From assembly GCF_000335475.2 (NCBI RefSeq), contig NZ_ANAH02000064.1:1-64000 (forward strand): a DNA stretch of 64,000 bases, written 5' to 3'. The notes under the pieces are model-generated. The model made no database searches. It was not told the DNA's origin and saw nothing but the letters and a program-made list of their open reading frames with translations. The translations under genes were made by a program, and so were the position numbers. The stretch is from Cystobacter fuscus DSM 2262. GTDB lineage: Bacteria > Myxococcota > Myxococcia > Myxococcales > Myxococcaceae. Position 1 is the first letter of the stretch; each line of letters begins with the position of its first letter. This document shows, in pieces, positions 32,488-41,395 of the stretch.

Positions 32488-33885
32488 GTGGGTGCACCCT
32501 CGACCGACGACGGGGGGAAGAACGCGCGGTTGCGCGCACTCCCCTCCATCGAGCAGCTCCTCCGTCGCCCCTCCCTGGAGGCGCGGCTGGCGGGCATTCC
32601 TCGCGCCCGGGCCGTCGCCGCGCTCCGTCTGGCCGTGGCGTCCGTGCGCGAGCGGCTGCTCCAGGGCGAGGAGCGAGCGTTCGAGGACGCGGACGTGGAC
32701 GCGGCCCTGCGCGCCCTGTCCACCCCGAACCTGAGGCCCGTGCTCAACGCCACCGGGGTGGTGCTGCACACCAACCTCGGCCGGGCTCCCCTCGCGCTGG
32801 AGGCCGTGGCGCGCGTGGCCAGCGTGGCGCGCGGCTTCTGCAACCTCGAGTATGACCTGGAGGAGGGCGAGCGCGGCAGCCGCTACGCCCCCGTCGTCGA
32901 GCTGCTCACCCAGCTCACTGGCGCCGAGGACGCCCTGGTGGTGAACAACTGCGCGGGCGCGGCGCTGCTGATGCTCGCCGCGCTGGCCTCGGGCCGCGAG
33001 GCGATCGTGTCGCGCGGCGAACTGGTGGAGATCGGTGGCGGCTTCCGCGTGCCCGACGTGATGAAGCAATCCGGGGCCCGGCTCGTGGAGGTGGGCACCA
33101 CCAACCGCACCCGGCGCTCGGATTATGAGTCCGCCCTCACGCCGGACACCGGTGTGTTGATGAAGGTGCACCGCTCCAACTTCGCCCTGGTGGGCTTCAC
33201 CGCCGAGGTGGAGGTCAAGGAGCTGGCGGCGCTCGGCCGCGCGCGCGGCGTGCCCGTGCTGGTGGACCTGGGCTCGGGGGCCCTGGTGGCGCTGCCGGGC
33301 GAGGACTTCGTCCACGAGCCCACCGTTCCCGCCACCGTCGCCGCGGGCGCCGACGTGGTGGCCTTCTCCGGCGACAAGCTGCTGGGGGGGCCCCAGGCGG
33401 GCATCCTCGTGGGCCGCGCCGCGCTGCTCGCCCGCATCCGTCAACACCCGCTCACCCGGGCCCTGCGCGTCGACAAGATGACGGTCTCCGCGCTGGAAGC
33501 CACCCTGGAGCTGTACCGGGATGGCTGCCTGGAGGCGATTCCCACCTACCGGCTGCTCACCACGCCCGCGCCCGTGTTGGAAGCGCGCGCGCGGCGGCTG
33601 CTCTCCCTGTTGACCCCCAAAGGCATTCATGCCCGGGTCGCGCCTGTTTCCGGACAGGTAGGTGGAGGGGCCATGCCCGCGGCCCGGTTGCCTTCTTTCG
33701 CGTGCGTCCTCAATTTCAATCAGCCAGCCGCTTTCCTGGAATGTCTTCGGAAAGCGGACGTTCCGGTGATCGGGCGGATCTCGGACGGGGATGTCGTACT
33801 CGATGTCCGCTGCCTGGCGGAGGAGGACCTCGAGCCGGTTGCTGAAGCCGTCGCCATGGCTTCACAGGGAAGGCAGCCATGTTGA
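32488..33885 (+). CDS. selA: L-seryl-tRNA(Sec) selenium transferase
   Basis: 465 residues from GTG 32488, close to the family's usual 463. Converts seryl-tRNA(Sec) to selenocysteinyl-tRNA(Sec) with selenophosphate and PLP. The N-terminal tRNA-binding part starts LRALPSIEQLLRRP. The PLP domain has NLRPVLNATGVVLHTNLGRAPL, GAEDALVVNNCAGAALLML, the GTTNRT loop and the PLP lysine in AFSGDKLLGGPQAG. A GTG at 32488 was chosen because a -10 box sits just upstream; there is no ribosome site, so translation may be leaderless. The stop overlaps the HNH gene by 7 bases. No selB, selD or SelC tRNA is in the window. Confidence 0.93.
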   Translation: MGAPSTDDGGKNARLRALPSIEQLLRRPSLEARLAGIPRARAVAALRLAVASVRERLLQGEERAFEDADVDAALRALSTPNLRPVLNATGVVLHTNLGRAPLALEAVARVASVARGFCNLEYDLEEGERGSRYAPVVELLTQLTGAEDALVVNNCAGAALLMLAALASGREAIVSRGELVEIGGGFRVPDVMKQSGARLVEVGTTNRTRRSDYESALTPDTGVLMKVHRSNFALVGFTAEVEVKELAALGRARGVPVLVDLGSGALVALPGEDFVHEPTVPATVAAGADVVAFSGDKLLGGPQAGILVGRAALLARIRQHPLTRALRVDKMTVSALEATLELYRDGCLEAIPTYRLLTTPAPVLEARARRLLSLLTPKGIHARVAPVSGQVGGGAMPAARLPSFACVLNFNQPAAFLECLRKADVPVIGRISDGDVVLDVRCLAEEDLEPVAEAVAMASQGRQPC

Positions 33886-34478
33886 ACAGCGCCGTTCTGG
33901 TGTTGAACCGCAACTATCAGCCTGTTCACGTCACCTCGGTGAAGCGGGCCGTCCTGCTGCTCTACCTCGGGGTGGCCAAGGCGATCGACTCGCAGTACCG
34001 GCTCTACGAGTTCGAGGACTGGGCGGCCCTGAGCGCCACCACCGCCCATGACTCCATCAGCACCGTGGATCGGCGCATCCGCGTGCCCCGCGTGGTGGTG
34101 CTCTCCGCCTACGAGTACCTGCCCCGCGGCCGGGTGCGCTTCTCCCGCCTCAACATCTACGCGCGCGACCACGACACCTGCCAGTACTGCGCCCGGCAGC
34201 TCCCGCGCTCGGAGCTGAACCTGGACCACGTCATGCCCCGCTCCCAGGGTGGCAAGACGAGCTGGGAGAACGTGGTGTGCTCCTGCGTGCCCTGTAACCT
34301 GCGCAAGGGGGGCCGCACGCCGGAGCAGGCGGGCATCAAGCTCCTGCGCACCCCGGTCCGGCCTCGTTGGACGCCCTTCTTTCGCGGCGCGTCTCGGCGC
34401 GTCACCTACCGGGAGTGGTTGCCGTTCCTCAACCTGGCCGATGCGTCGTACTGGAACGTAGAATTGCTCGATGACTGA
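33879..34478 (+). CDS. HNH endonuclease family protein
   Basis: 199 residues. The N-terminal half (AVLVLNRNYQPVHVTSVKRA) is the usual DUF-type leader of this HNH group. The C-terminal nuclease domain has CQYC...LNLDHVMPRSQGGKTSWENVVCSCVPCN (two CxxC zinc pairs and the central DH/N metal site, about residues 105-145). This group is widespread in bacteria outside mobile elements, and its role is unsettled; RNA or DNA repair have been proposed in general terms. The start overlaps the selA stop by 7 bases and GGGAAGG lies 7 nt upstream, so it is co-translated with selA. The functional link is unclear. Confidence 0.88.
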   Translation: MLNSAVLVLNRNYQPVHVTSVKRAVLLLYLGVAKAIDSQYRLYEFEDWAALSATTAHDSISTVDRRIRVPRVVVLSAYEYLPRGRVRFSRLNIYARDHDTCQYCARQLPRSELNLDHVMPRSQGGKTSWENVVCSCVPCNLRKGGRTPEQAGIKLLRTPVRPRWTPFFRGASRRVTYREWLPFLNLADASYWNVELLDD

Positions 34479-34606
34479 AACCGGACGGCTCCGGAATCCA
34501 GGTGGTCGCCTGTCCGCTCGACGAGGTGACGGCCTGGTTCCGAGGGCGAAGGGTCTTTCCGTCCGGTCAGGGAGTCGACGAGCGGCCCGGGACGGGTTTT
34601 GATGCG

Positions 34607-35599
34607 GTGGCCTTGAACTCTCTCCGCTCCGCAGCCTCGCCTTCCGTCCCCACCGCCGCGCCCGTGGAACCCACGGGCACCGTGCGTGCCCGCCCCCACC
34701 GCATCATCGCGGTGGGCGGCGGCAAGGGTGGAATCGGCAAATCGCTCGTGTCCTCCAATCTGGGAGTCGCGCTGGCCGCGCGAGGACAACGCGTGCTGTT
34801 GGTGGACGCGGATCTCGGTGGGGCCAACCTCCACACGTGCCTGGGCGTGGGCCAGCCCACGGCGACGCTGTCCGACTTCCTGCTGCGCCCCAAGTCGCGG
34901 CTGGAGGACGTCATCGTGCCCACGGGCGTGCCCAACCTGTCGCTGATCGCCGGCGCGCTGGACGTGTTGGACGCGGCCAACATCAAGTACGCCCACAAGC
35001 AGCGGCTGCTGCGCAGCCTGCAGACCCAGTCCGTGGACTATCTCATCCTCGATCTGGGCGCGGGCTCGAGCTTCAACACGCTCGACTTCTTCATCATCGC
35101 CGACCATGGCGTGCTGGTGCTGCTGCCCGAGCCCACCTCGGTGGAGAACGCCTACCGCTTCGTCAAGGCCGCCTTCTTCCGGCGCCTGCAGCAGGTGGAG
35201 TCGGAGTACGGCATCGAGCGGCTGGTGGAGCGCGCCCTGTCCACCCGCGAGGGCGCGAGCCGCACGCCGCTGGAGATCGTCCAGCACGTGCGCCAGACGA
35301 GCCCCACGCTCGCCGCGAAGCTGGAGAAGGAGCTGGCCGCCTTCCGGGTGAAGCTGGTGCTCAATCAGGCCCGCACGGACGCGGACGTGAAGGTGAATGC
35401 CGCGGTGGTGGCCGCGTGGAAGAAGTTCTTCGGCCTCGAGATGGATGATTTCGGCGCCATCCGTTACGACGACGAGGCCTGGCGCGCGGTGCGCAAGCGC
35501 CGTCCCATCGTGCTGGACAAGCCGGATTCCCCCTCCGCCCTGGGCATCCAGAGCATCGCCGACCGTTTGTTGGCTCTCGACGGAGTGACTTCCCCATGA
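34607..35599 (+). CDS. MinD/FlhG-like P-loop ATPase
   Basis: 330 residues from GTG 34607 (an in-frame start at 34502 would add 35 atypical residues; the choice is uncertain). Deviant Walker A GGGKGGIGKSLVSSNLG with the signature lysine, switch I region LLVDADLGGANLHTCLG and switch II LILDLGAGSSFNTLDFF, the pattern of FlhG/MinD proteins rather than plasmid ParA. No clear amphipathic membrane-targeting helix at the C-terminus. No flagellar genes are expected or seen. It overlaps the next gene by ATGA, so the two proteins probably work together. Inference: positions a partner complex in the cell, or regulates a transcription factor. Confidence 0.85.
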   Translation: MALNSLRSAASPSVPTAAPVEPTGTVRARPHRIIAVGGGKGGIGKSLVSSNLGVALAARGQRVLLVDADLGGANLHTCLGVGQPTATLSDFLLRPKSRLEDVIVPTGVPNLSLIAGALDVLDAANIKYAHKQRLLRSLQTQSVDYLILDLGAGSSFNTLDFFIIADHGVLVLLPEPTSVENAYRFVKAAFFRRLQQVESEYGIERLVERALSTREGASRTPLEIVQHVRQTSPTLAAKLEKELAAFRVKLVLNQARTDADVKVNAAVVAAWKKFFGLEMDDFGAIRYDDEAWRAVRKRRPIVLDKPDSPSALGIQSIADRLLALDGVTSP

Positions 35600-36795
35600 A
35601 CCACTTCGAGCAACAGTCGTATTACGAACTGCTGGAGGTTCCCGTTTCCGCTTCACAGGCGCAGATCCTCGGCGCCTATACCCAGGCCATGGAGACGTAC
35701 GCGCCGGATTCCATCGCCGTGTACACGCTGGTGGACCCGGGGCAGCTCGAGGCCCTGCATGAGCGCCTCGCCAAGGCCCGGGACGTGCTCTGCACGCTGG
35801 AGCGTCGCCTGGAGTATGACCGGCAGCTCGGGGTGACGCGGACTCCGGAGGAGCTGGCCCTGCTGCGGGGCGAGGACCTCGCGCGCGCGGCCGCCCCCCA
35901 GACGCCGGCCCCCGAGAGTTCCGAGATCGAGGCCCTGGAACTGCTCGAGACGGAAGTGGTGGTGGAGGATCCGTCCGCGGCACAGGTGGTGCCGGTGGCC
36001 GAGGCCCCGCCCGTGGCGGAAGCCCCCGCCGTCGAGACCGCGCCGGAGCAGGTGGCCACGCCCGTGGCGGAAGTGGCCCCCATCGTCGAGCCCGCGCCCA
36101 TGGTGGACGCGGCCTCGGTGGTGGTGGACCTGACGGCCATGCTGGAGGCCGCGCCGGTGGGGGAGGAGCCCTCCGTCATCGTCGAGCCCTCGGCCGTGAC
36201 TCCGCCCCCGCCTCCGCCTCCGGAGGCCCTGCTGCCCGAGACCCAGGCGGGCACGAAGCCCGTCGTCCACGCGCGGCCCTCCGCGCCGGCGAGAAGGCAC
36301 GGTGGCGTCATTCCGCCTCCCTTGCCCGCGCGCCCGGGCTTGCGCCCGCCTCCCGCCCGCCCCACGGCGGAGTCGTCGCGCGCCGTGAGCCGTCCGCCCC
36401 CGGCCCAGCCGCCCGGCGACGCCTCGGCGCTCCCCCCGGCGGCGACCCCTCCCGCCGCCGAGTCGTCGCCCAATCCCGCGTCGATGAAGGGGCGCGACTC
36501 GCGCACCCGCCTCAAGACGGTCGTCGACATCTCGACCGAGGCCGAGTTCAACGGCGAGCTGCTGCGTCAGGTGCGCGAGGGCCGTAACCTCTCGCCCCAC
36601 TCCCTGGCCGATCGCACCCGCATCTCCGTGCGGCACGTGGAGAACATCGAGGCGGATCGCTACGATCAGCTGCCCGCGCCCGTCTATCTGCGCGGCATGC
36701 TGATGAGCATGGCCCGGGAACTCGGGCTGGATCCCCTCCGGGTGTCGCGCAGCTACATGGCCCTTGCTTCCTCGGAGGATAGGAAAAAGCGCTGA
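35596..36795 (+). CDS. Degenerate J-domain / RodZ-type HTH protein
   Basis: 399 residues. N-terminal 75 residues resemble a DnaJ domain (SYYELLEVPVSASQAQILGAY ... LERRLEYDRQLG), but the HPD tripeptide is replaced by APD, so DnaK stimulation is unlikely. A Pro/Ala/Val-rich disordered linker of about 200 residues follows. The C-terminus holds a RodZ/HTH_25 helix-turn-helix (GELLRQVREGRNLSPHSLAD, then ISVRHVENIEADRYDQLP, VYLRGMLMSMARELGLDP). Unlike RodZ it has no transmembrane helix. Coupled by a 4-base overlap to the MinD-like gene upstream. Inference: cytosolic adaptor or regulator controlled by the ATPase. Confidence 0.75.
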   Translation: MNHFEQQSYYELLEVPVSASQAQILGAYTQAMETYAPDSIAVYTLVDPGQLEALHERLAKARDVLCTLERRLEYDRQLGVTRTPEELALLRGEDLARAAAPQTPAPESSEIEALELLETEVVVEDPSAAQVVPVAEAPPVAEAPAVETAPEQVATPVAEVAPIVEPAPMVDAASVVVDLTAMLEAAPVGEEPSVIVEPSAVTPPPPPPPEALLPETQAGTKPVVHARPSAPARRHGGVIPPPLPARPGLRPPPARPTAESSRAVSRPPPAQPPGDASALPPAATPPAAESSPNPASMKGRDSRTRLKTVVDISTEAEFNGELLRQVREGRNLSPHSLADRTRISVRHVENIEADRYDQLPAPVYLRGMLMSMARELGLDPLRVSRSYMALASSEDRKKR

Positions 36796-36836
36796 ACGGG
36801 ACCGTCAGCCCCCCGCATCTGCCCCCGGCAACGAAG

Positions 36837-36865
36837 TTGACACCCCAGGTGGCGGTGCCTAGAAA
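36837..36865 (+). promoter_or_regulatory. Consensus-like promoter TTGACA-N17-TAGAAA
   Basis: TTGACA at 36837-36842 and TAGAAA at 36860-36865, spacing 17 bp. The transcript would begin near 36872, 2 nt before ATG 36874. The purine run AAAGGG near the ATG overlaps the -10 and would not be transcribed. Confidence 0.65.
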
Positions 36866-36873
36866 GGGCCAGA

Positions 36874-37137
36874 ATGACGGAAGAAGAAAAGATCAAGGCG
36901 ATGCGGCTGGCCCGCGCGATTGCTTCGGATATCTCGCTCTACAACGAGCAGAAGATCATCAAGGGCATCGAGCAGGACAACCTCTTCGAGGTCCTCAAGG
37001 AGGAGCTCGAGGAAGGCCGAGAGCTGTACAAGAGCCGCGTCAGCCCGGAAATCTTCCAGCGCATGAACTTCTTCGAGCGCGCCATCAACGACATCGTCCT
37101 GCGCTCCAAGGCGCACGTGAAGTCGAAGATTTGGTAG
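36874..37137 (+). CDS. Small conserved-looking helical protein
   Basis: 87 residues, not recognised. Highly charged and helical (EEEKIKAMRLARAIASDISLYNE, then FEVLKEELEEGRELYKSRV), with a C-terminal FFERAINDIVLRSKAHVKSKIW. No membrane segment or cysteine. It has a near-consensus promoter and a probably leaderless mRNA, and is followed after 8 bp by the pseudouridine synthase gene, so it is likely the first gene of that operon. Base composition is slightly less GC-rich than its neighbours, as in highly expressed genes. Function unknown. Confidence 0.75.
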   Translation: MTEEEKIKAMRLARAIASDISLYNEQKIIKGIEQDNLFEVLKEELEEGRELYKSRVSPEIFQRMNFFERAINDIVLRSKAHVKSKIW

Positions 37138-37145
37138 GCCCCGCC

Positions 37146-38078
37146 GTGCGCGAGCAGCTGGCCCCGCCCGAAGCCCGGGGTGAGCGGTTGGATCAAGTGC
37201 TCGCGCGCGTGTTCCCCGAGTTCACGCGCTCGCGCCTGCAGGGTCTCATCGAGTCCGGCCACGCCCAGGTCGACGGCAAGCCCGCCAAGGTCTCCCTGCG
37301 GCTCAAGGGCGGCGAGCGGCTCACCCTCGAGGTTCCCGCCCCCACGCCGGCCCTGCCGGTGGCCGAGGAGCTGCCCCTCACGGTGCTGCGCGAGGACAAG
37401 GACCTGGTGGTGGTGGACAAGGCCGCGGGCATGGTGGTGCACCCGGGCGCGGGCCATGCCTCGGGGACGCTCGTCAACGCGCTGCTGCACCGCGTGAAGG
37501 ACCTGGCCGGAGTGGGCGGCGAGCTGCGCCCTGGCATCGTCCACCGGCTCGACAAGGACACCACCGGCTGCCTGGTCGTGGCCAAGCACGAGACCGCTCT
37601 GGTGGCGCTGCAGAAGTCCTTCAAGACGCGCACCGTGGAGAAGACGTACCTGGCGCTCGTGCACGGCTCGCCCAAGGCCGCCGAGGGCCGCATCGAAACG
37701 CTCTACGGCCGTCACCCCGTGCACCGCCAGCGCTTCACCGGCAAGGTGAAGGAGGGCAAGCCCGCCCTCACCGTGTACCGGGTGCTCGAGTCCTTCGAGG
37801 GCGCCGCGCTGGTGGAGGTGGATCTGCTCACCGGCCGCACGCACCAGATTCGCGTGCACCTGGCCGAGCTCGGCCACCCCCTGCTGGGTGACACCCTGTA
37901 CGGCGCGGGCCGCAAGCCCAAGGGCCTGGCCGGGGCGGCGCAGGACACTGTCGGCCGTCAGGCCCTGCATGCCTGGAAGCTGTCGTTTCCTCACCCCCGG
38001 ACGGGCAAGGTGCTGCGCGTGGAGGCGCCCCTGCCTCCGGACTTCACCGCCGCGCTCGCGCTGCTGCGCGGCCGTTAG
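37146..38078 (+). CDS. rluD: RluA/RluD family pseudouridine synthase
   Basis: 310 residues, usual size. Isomerises uridines to pseudouridine, in RluD's case in helix 69 of 23S rRNA. N-terminal S4 domain (ERLDQVLARVFPEFTRSRLQ, about residues 12-75), then the catalytic domain with LVVVDKAAGMVVHPGAGH, the catalytic aspartate in GIVHRLDKDTTGCLV, and LLTGRTHQIRVHLAELGHPLLGD. GTG start. The assignment to RluD rather than another family member rests on the S4 domain and general layout. It is probably transcribed with the small helical gene upstream and gdx downstream. Confidence 0.88.
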   Translation: MREQLAPPEARGERLDQVLARVFPEFTRSRLQGLIESGHAQVDGKPAKVSLRLKGGERLTLEVPAPTPALPVAEELPLTVLREDKDLVVVDKAAGMVVHPGAGHASGTLVNALLHRVKDLAGVGGELRPGIVHRLDKDTTGCLVVAKHETALVALQKSFKTRTVEKTYLALVHGSPKAAEGRIETLYGRHPVHRQRFTGKVKEGKPALTVYRVLESFEGAALVEVDLLTGRTHQIRVHLAELGHPLLGDTLYGAGRKPKGLAGAAQDTVGRQALHAWKLSFPHPRTGKVLRVEAPLPPDFTAALALLRGR

Positions 38079-38096
38079 CCCCCGGGAGGGCCTGTC

Positions 38097-38423
38097 ATGG
38101 CGTGGGTGATGCTCGTCATCGCGGGGTTGTTCGAGGTCGGCTGGTCCATCGGGCTCAAGTACACCGAGGGGTTCACCCGGGTGGTGCCCACGGTGCTGAC
38201 GCTCGTGGCCCTCGCCGCCAGCATGGTGTTGTTGTCGCTCTCGGTGCGCACGCTGCCCATCGGCACCGCCTATGCCGTCTGGGTGGGCATCGGCGCCCTG
38301 GGCGCCGCCGTGCTGGGCATCGTCCTCTTCCACGAGCCGGTGACCCCCGCGCGTGTCTTCTTCCTCGCACTGCTCCTCGTGGCCATCATTGGCTTGAAGA
38401 TCACCAGCGGAGTGGGGAAGTAG
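38097..38423 (+). CDS. gdx: SMR family guanidinium exporter
   Basis: 108 residues with four membrane helices, the standard SMR size. Antiparallel dimers exchange guanidinium for protons. The N-terminal glutamate in IAGLFEVGWSIGLKY is the conserved substrate/proton site, and KYTEGFTR, SVRTLPIGTAYAVWVGIGA and GLKITSG match Gdx (SugE) rather than the drug-exporting EmrE branch. Only 18 bp separate it from rluD, so no guanidine riboswitch can fit in front; AGGG gives the ribosome site. Confidence 0.9.
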   Translation: MAWVMLVIAGLFEVGWSIGLKYTEGFTRVVPTVLTLVALAASMVLLSLSVRTLPIGTAYAVWVGIGALGAAVLGIVLFHEPVTPARVFFLALLLVAIIGLKITSGVGK

Positions 38424-38433
38424 AAGCCACCCC

Positions 38434-39450
38434 ATGGCTTCCTCAAGCTCCTCGGACTCGTCTTCCTCGCGCTTTCCCCGTGTGGCCGTCATCGGCGCGG
38501 GACTCGCGGGCCTCACGCTCGCCCGGATCCTCACGGAGATGGGCCTCTCGGTGAAGGTCTTCGACAAGGGCCGGAGCCCCGCGGGCCGGATGTCCACGCG
38601 ACGCGAGGACGGGAGCAGTTTCGACCATGGCGCCCAGTACTTCACCGCGCGCGACGAGGGCTTCCAGCGGCAGGTGGAGACGTGGGTGGAGCAGGGGATC
38701 GCCGCCGAGTGGCGCGCGCGCTTCGGCACCCTGGACAACGGCGCGCTCACGCTCAAGGACGAGGGCCCGGTGCGCTACGTGGGTGTCCCCGGAATGAGCG
38801 CCCTGGCCCAGGCCTTCGCCTCGCGCGTGGACGTGCGCTGCGGCGTGCGGGTGGAGCACGTCCGGCGCGAGCAGGAGGCGTGGGCGCTCACGTCCGAGAC
38901 GGGCGAGGCCCTGGGCACTTTCCACGCCGTGGTGGCCGCCGTCCCCGCGCCGCAGGCGGTGCCCCTGCTGGCCGGCTCGCCCGAGCTCTCCGCGCGCGTG
39001 GCGGGCGTGCGCATGGAGCCATGCTGGTCGGTGATGGCGAGCTTCGACACTCCCGTGCCGCTGGCCGTGGATGGGGCCTTCATCCACGGCTCGCCCCTGT
39101 CCTGGGCCGCCCGGGACAACAGCAAGCCGGGCCGGCCCGCGGGCGAGCGCTGGGTGCTGCACGCCACCCCGGACTTCTCCCGCGAGCACCTGGAGGACGC
39201 CCCCGAGGCCGTGGCGCCCCTGCTCGTCGAGGCGTTTTCCCGCGCGGCGGGGGTGGACGTCCGCCCGGTGAAGGCCGTGGCCCACCGCTGGCGCTACGCC
39301 CAGGCCGAGCCCCCTCTCACCGAGGGGGCCCTCTTCGACGAGAAGCGCGGACTCGGGGCGTGTGGCGACTGGTGCGCGGGCTCACGGGTCGAGGGCGCCT
39401 ACCTGAGCGGCATGGCGCTCTCCCGGCGCATCGTGTTCTGGCGGTCGTGA
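38434..39450 (+). CDS. FAD-dependent oxidoreductase, renalase-like
   Basis: 338 residues. N-terminal dinucleotide-binding fold with VAVIGAGLAGLTLARIL and the acidic end of strand two (VFDKG), then RMSTRR and FDHGAQYFTARD, typical of renalase/amine-oxidase-like flavoproteins of bacteria. The C-terminus has GLGACGDWCAGSRVEGAYLSG, the second FAD contact. Bacterial renalases oxidise isomers of NAD(P)H; whether this protein does is unknown. It is 10 bp behind gdx on the same strand and ends 3 bp from the convergent DUF885 gene. Confidence 0.82.
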   Translation: MASSSSSDSSSSRFPRVAVIGAGLAGLTLARILTEMGLSVKVFDKGRSPAGRMSTRREDGSSFDHGAQYFTARDEGFQRQVETWVEQGIAAEWRARFGTLDNGALTLKDEGPVRYVGVPGMSALAQAFASRVDVRCGVRVEHVRREQEAWALTSETGEALGTFHAVVAAVPAPQAVPLLAGSPELSARVAGVRMEPCWSVMASFDTPVPLAVDGAFIHGSPLSWAARDNSKPGRPAGERWVLHATPDFSREHLEDAPEAVAPLLVEAFSRAAGVDVRPVKAVAHRWRYAQAEPPLTEGALFDEKRGLGACGDWCAGSRVEGAYLSGMALSRRIVFWRS

Positions 39451-39453
39451 GGC

Positions 39454-41310
39454 TCAGCGGGCCGCGGGCACGCGCTTCGCCGCGATGTACGCCTCCACCT
39501 GCTCGCTCAGGATGTCGAGCGGCAGCGAGCCATTGCCGAGCACGACCTGGTGGAAGTCCCGCACGTCGAAGCCCGGCCCGAGCGCCTCCTGCGCCCGGGC
39601 GCGCAACGCCAGCAGGCGCAGCTCGCCCACCTTGTAGCTCGTCGCCTGCCCGGGCCACACGAGGTAGCGCTCCACTTCCTTGACGATGTCCCGGTCGCTC
39701 AGCAGCGTGTTCTTCTTGAAGTACTCGATGGCCTGCTCGCGCGACCAGCGCTTCGCGTGCATGCCCGAGTCCGTGACGAGCCGGGTCGCCCGCCACAGCT
39801 CCAGCGACAGCTGGCCGAAGCGGGAGTAGGGGTCCGCGTAGAAGCCCAGCTCCCGCGCGAGCTTCTCGGCGTACAGGCCCCAGCCCTCGATGTAGGCGCC
39901 GTAGTAGCCGAAGCGACGGAACTTCGGCATGCCCTCGAGCTCCTGCGCGAAGGCGATCTGGAAGTGATGGCCGGGCGCCGCCTCATGGTAGGTGATGCCC
40001 TCGATCTGCGGCTTGAGCACCTGGTTCATGTCCGCGAGGTTGACGTAGTAGATGCCGGGCCGGGAGCCATCCGGAGCCGGCGAGTTGTAGAAGGCCACCG
40101 GCGCCGTCTCCTGCCGCCAGGGCTCGACCGCACGCACCTCGAGCGCCGCCCGGGGCAGGCGGTGGAACAGGCGGGGGGCCTCCTTCATGGCCTGGGCGAT
40201 GAACCGCCGCGCGTCCTCCAGATAGGCCTGTCGGCCCTCCTCGGTGTTCGGATAGTGCGAGCGCGCATCCGCCTTCACGTGGGCGAAGAAGTCCTGGAGC
40301 GAGCCCTGGAAGCCCACCTGCTTCTGGATGACCGCCATCTCGCCGTGGATGCGCTCCACCTCCGCCAGCCCCGCCGCGTGGATCTCCTCAGGCGTCATCT
40401 CCGTGGTCGTGAAGAAGCGCAGCTGGTCGGCGTAGTAGGCCGCGCCGTCGGGCAGGCTCCACGCGCCATCATTGCCCTTCGCCTGCCGACCCACCTCGGC
40501 GATCGTCGCGAGGAGCGTCTCGTAGCCGCTCTTGAACGGACCCTTCAGGGCCTCGCGTGCCTCGTCGAGCAGCCGGGCCTTCTCGTCCGCGGGCGCCTCG
40601 AGCGCGCCCACCTTCTTCTGGAAGTCCGCCCACACCGCGCTGTCCGCTCCCGTACCGAACGGCGCGCCGGAGAGCACCCGGCGGGCATCGGCCTCGACCG
40701 GCGCGAAGACGAACTTCGGCGGGACGATGCCCCGGGCCGCCTGCGCCCGCATCCGCTCGGAGATCTCCTTCATGACCCGTGGCACCTCGCGCAGGCGCGC
40801 CACGTACGCCCGCGCATCGCTCACCGAGCCCACCCGGTGCGCGTTGATGAGGAACACCGGGATGTTGCTGGTCGGGTTCGAGCTGTTGGTGACGGGGAAG
40901 CCGTGCGAGTACCACCGCAGCCGCTCCCGGCCCCGGGTGACCAGGTCCTCGAAGAGTCGGTAGGACAGGCGCGAGGCGGGGCTCAAGGCGCTCTCATCGA
41001 ACTCCCGCTTCATCCGGGCGAGCTGCTGCTCGGCCAGCTCCTGCTGCTTGTGCGCCCCCGCCTCGGTGTAGTCGTCGAGCCGATCATAGGACTGCTTCGA
41101 GCCCTGGTAGGTGAGGCCCTCGGGGCTGAGCGCGAGGCGCTCCTCGAAGGCCGCGTCCAGGAAGGTGAGCAGGCGTTGATCGGCGTCGCCGCCTGTCCTT
41201 GAGTCCGCCGCGGGGGGCGGGGACGAGACCGTGGCGGAAGGGGTCGCGCACGCGCCGAGCGACAGCACGAGCAGCAGCGGCGCGAGGAATCGGGAGGACG
41301 GCACGGGCAT
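39454..41310 (-). CDS. DUF885 family lipoprotein (putative metallopeptidase)
   Basis: 618 residues. Signal peptide with lipobox LSLGAC, so lipid-anchored. DUF885 proteins are mostly helical zinc peptidase-like enzymes; the motif GITYHEAAPGHHFQIAFAQE (about residue 440) carries the HExxxH pair, and GAYIEGWGLYAEKLARELG supplies the downstream glutamate. Start chosen at ATG 41310 (AAGGA just upstream) because it gives an intact lipoprotein signal; a 24-residue extension is possible. It is on the same strand as the HD protein gene with an 86-bp gap, so it may have its own promoter. Confidence 0.85.
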   Translation of the reverse strand: MPVPSSRFLAPLLLVLSLGACATPSATVSSPPPAADSRTGGDADQRLLTFLDAAFEERLALSPEGLTYQGSKQSYDRLDDYTEAGAHKQQELAEQQLARMKREFDESALSPASRLSYRLFEDLVTRGRERLRWYSHGFPVTNSSNPTSNIPVFLINAHRVGSVSDARAYVARLREVPRVMKEISERMRAQAARGIVPPKFVFAPVEADARRVLSGAPFGTGADSAVWADFQKKVGALEAPADEKARLLDEAREALKGPFKSGYETLLATIAEVGRQAKGNDGAWSLPDGAAYYADQLRFFTTTEMTPEEIHAAGLAEVERIHGEMAVIQKQVGFQGSLQDFFAHVKADARSHYPNTEEGRQAYLEDARRFIAQAMKEAPRLFHRLPRAALEVRAVEPWRQETAPVAFYNSPAPDGSRPGIYYVNLADMNQVLKPQIEGITYHEAAPGHHFQIAFAQELEGMPKFRRFGYYGAYIEGWGLYAEKLARELGFYADPYSRFGQLSLELWRATRLVTDSGMHAKRWSREQAIEYFKKNTLLSDRDIVKEVERYLVWPGQATSYKVGELRLLALRARAQEALGPGFDVRDFHQVVLGNGSLPLDILSEQVEAYIAAKRVPAAR

Positions 41311-41395
41311 TCCTTTGCGAGGAGGGAAGGGCCCGTCTATAGCGCGCGGCGCGCGGTGCGCGAAAACCGCGCGTCCGCTCATCGTCGGATGGAAC

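Noticed and set aside
38079-38096. Guanidine riboswitch before gdx
   Set aside because: Only 18 bp separate gdx from the upstream coding region.
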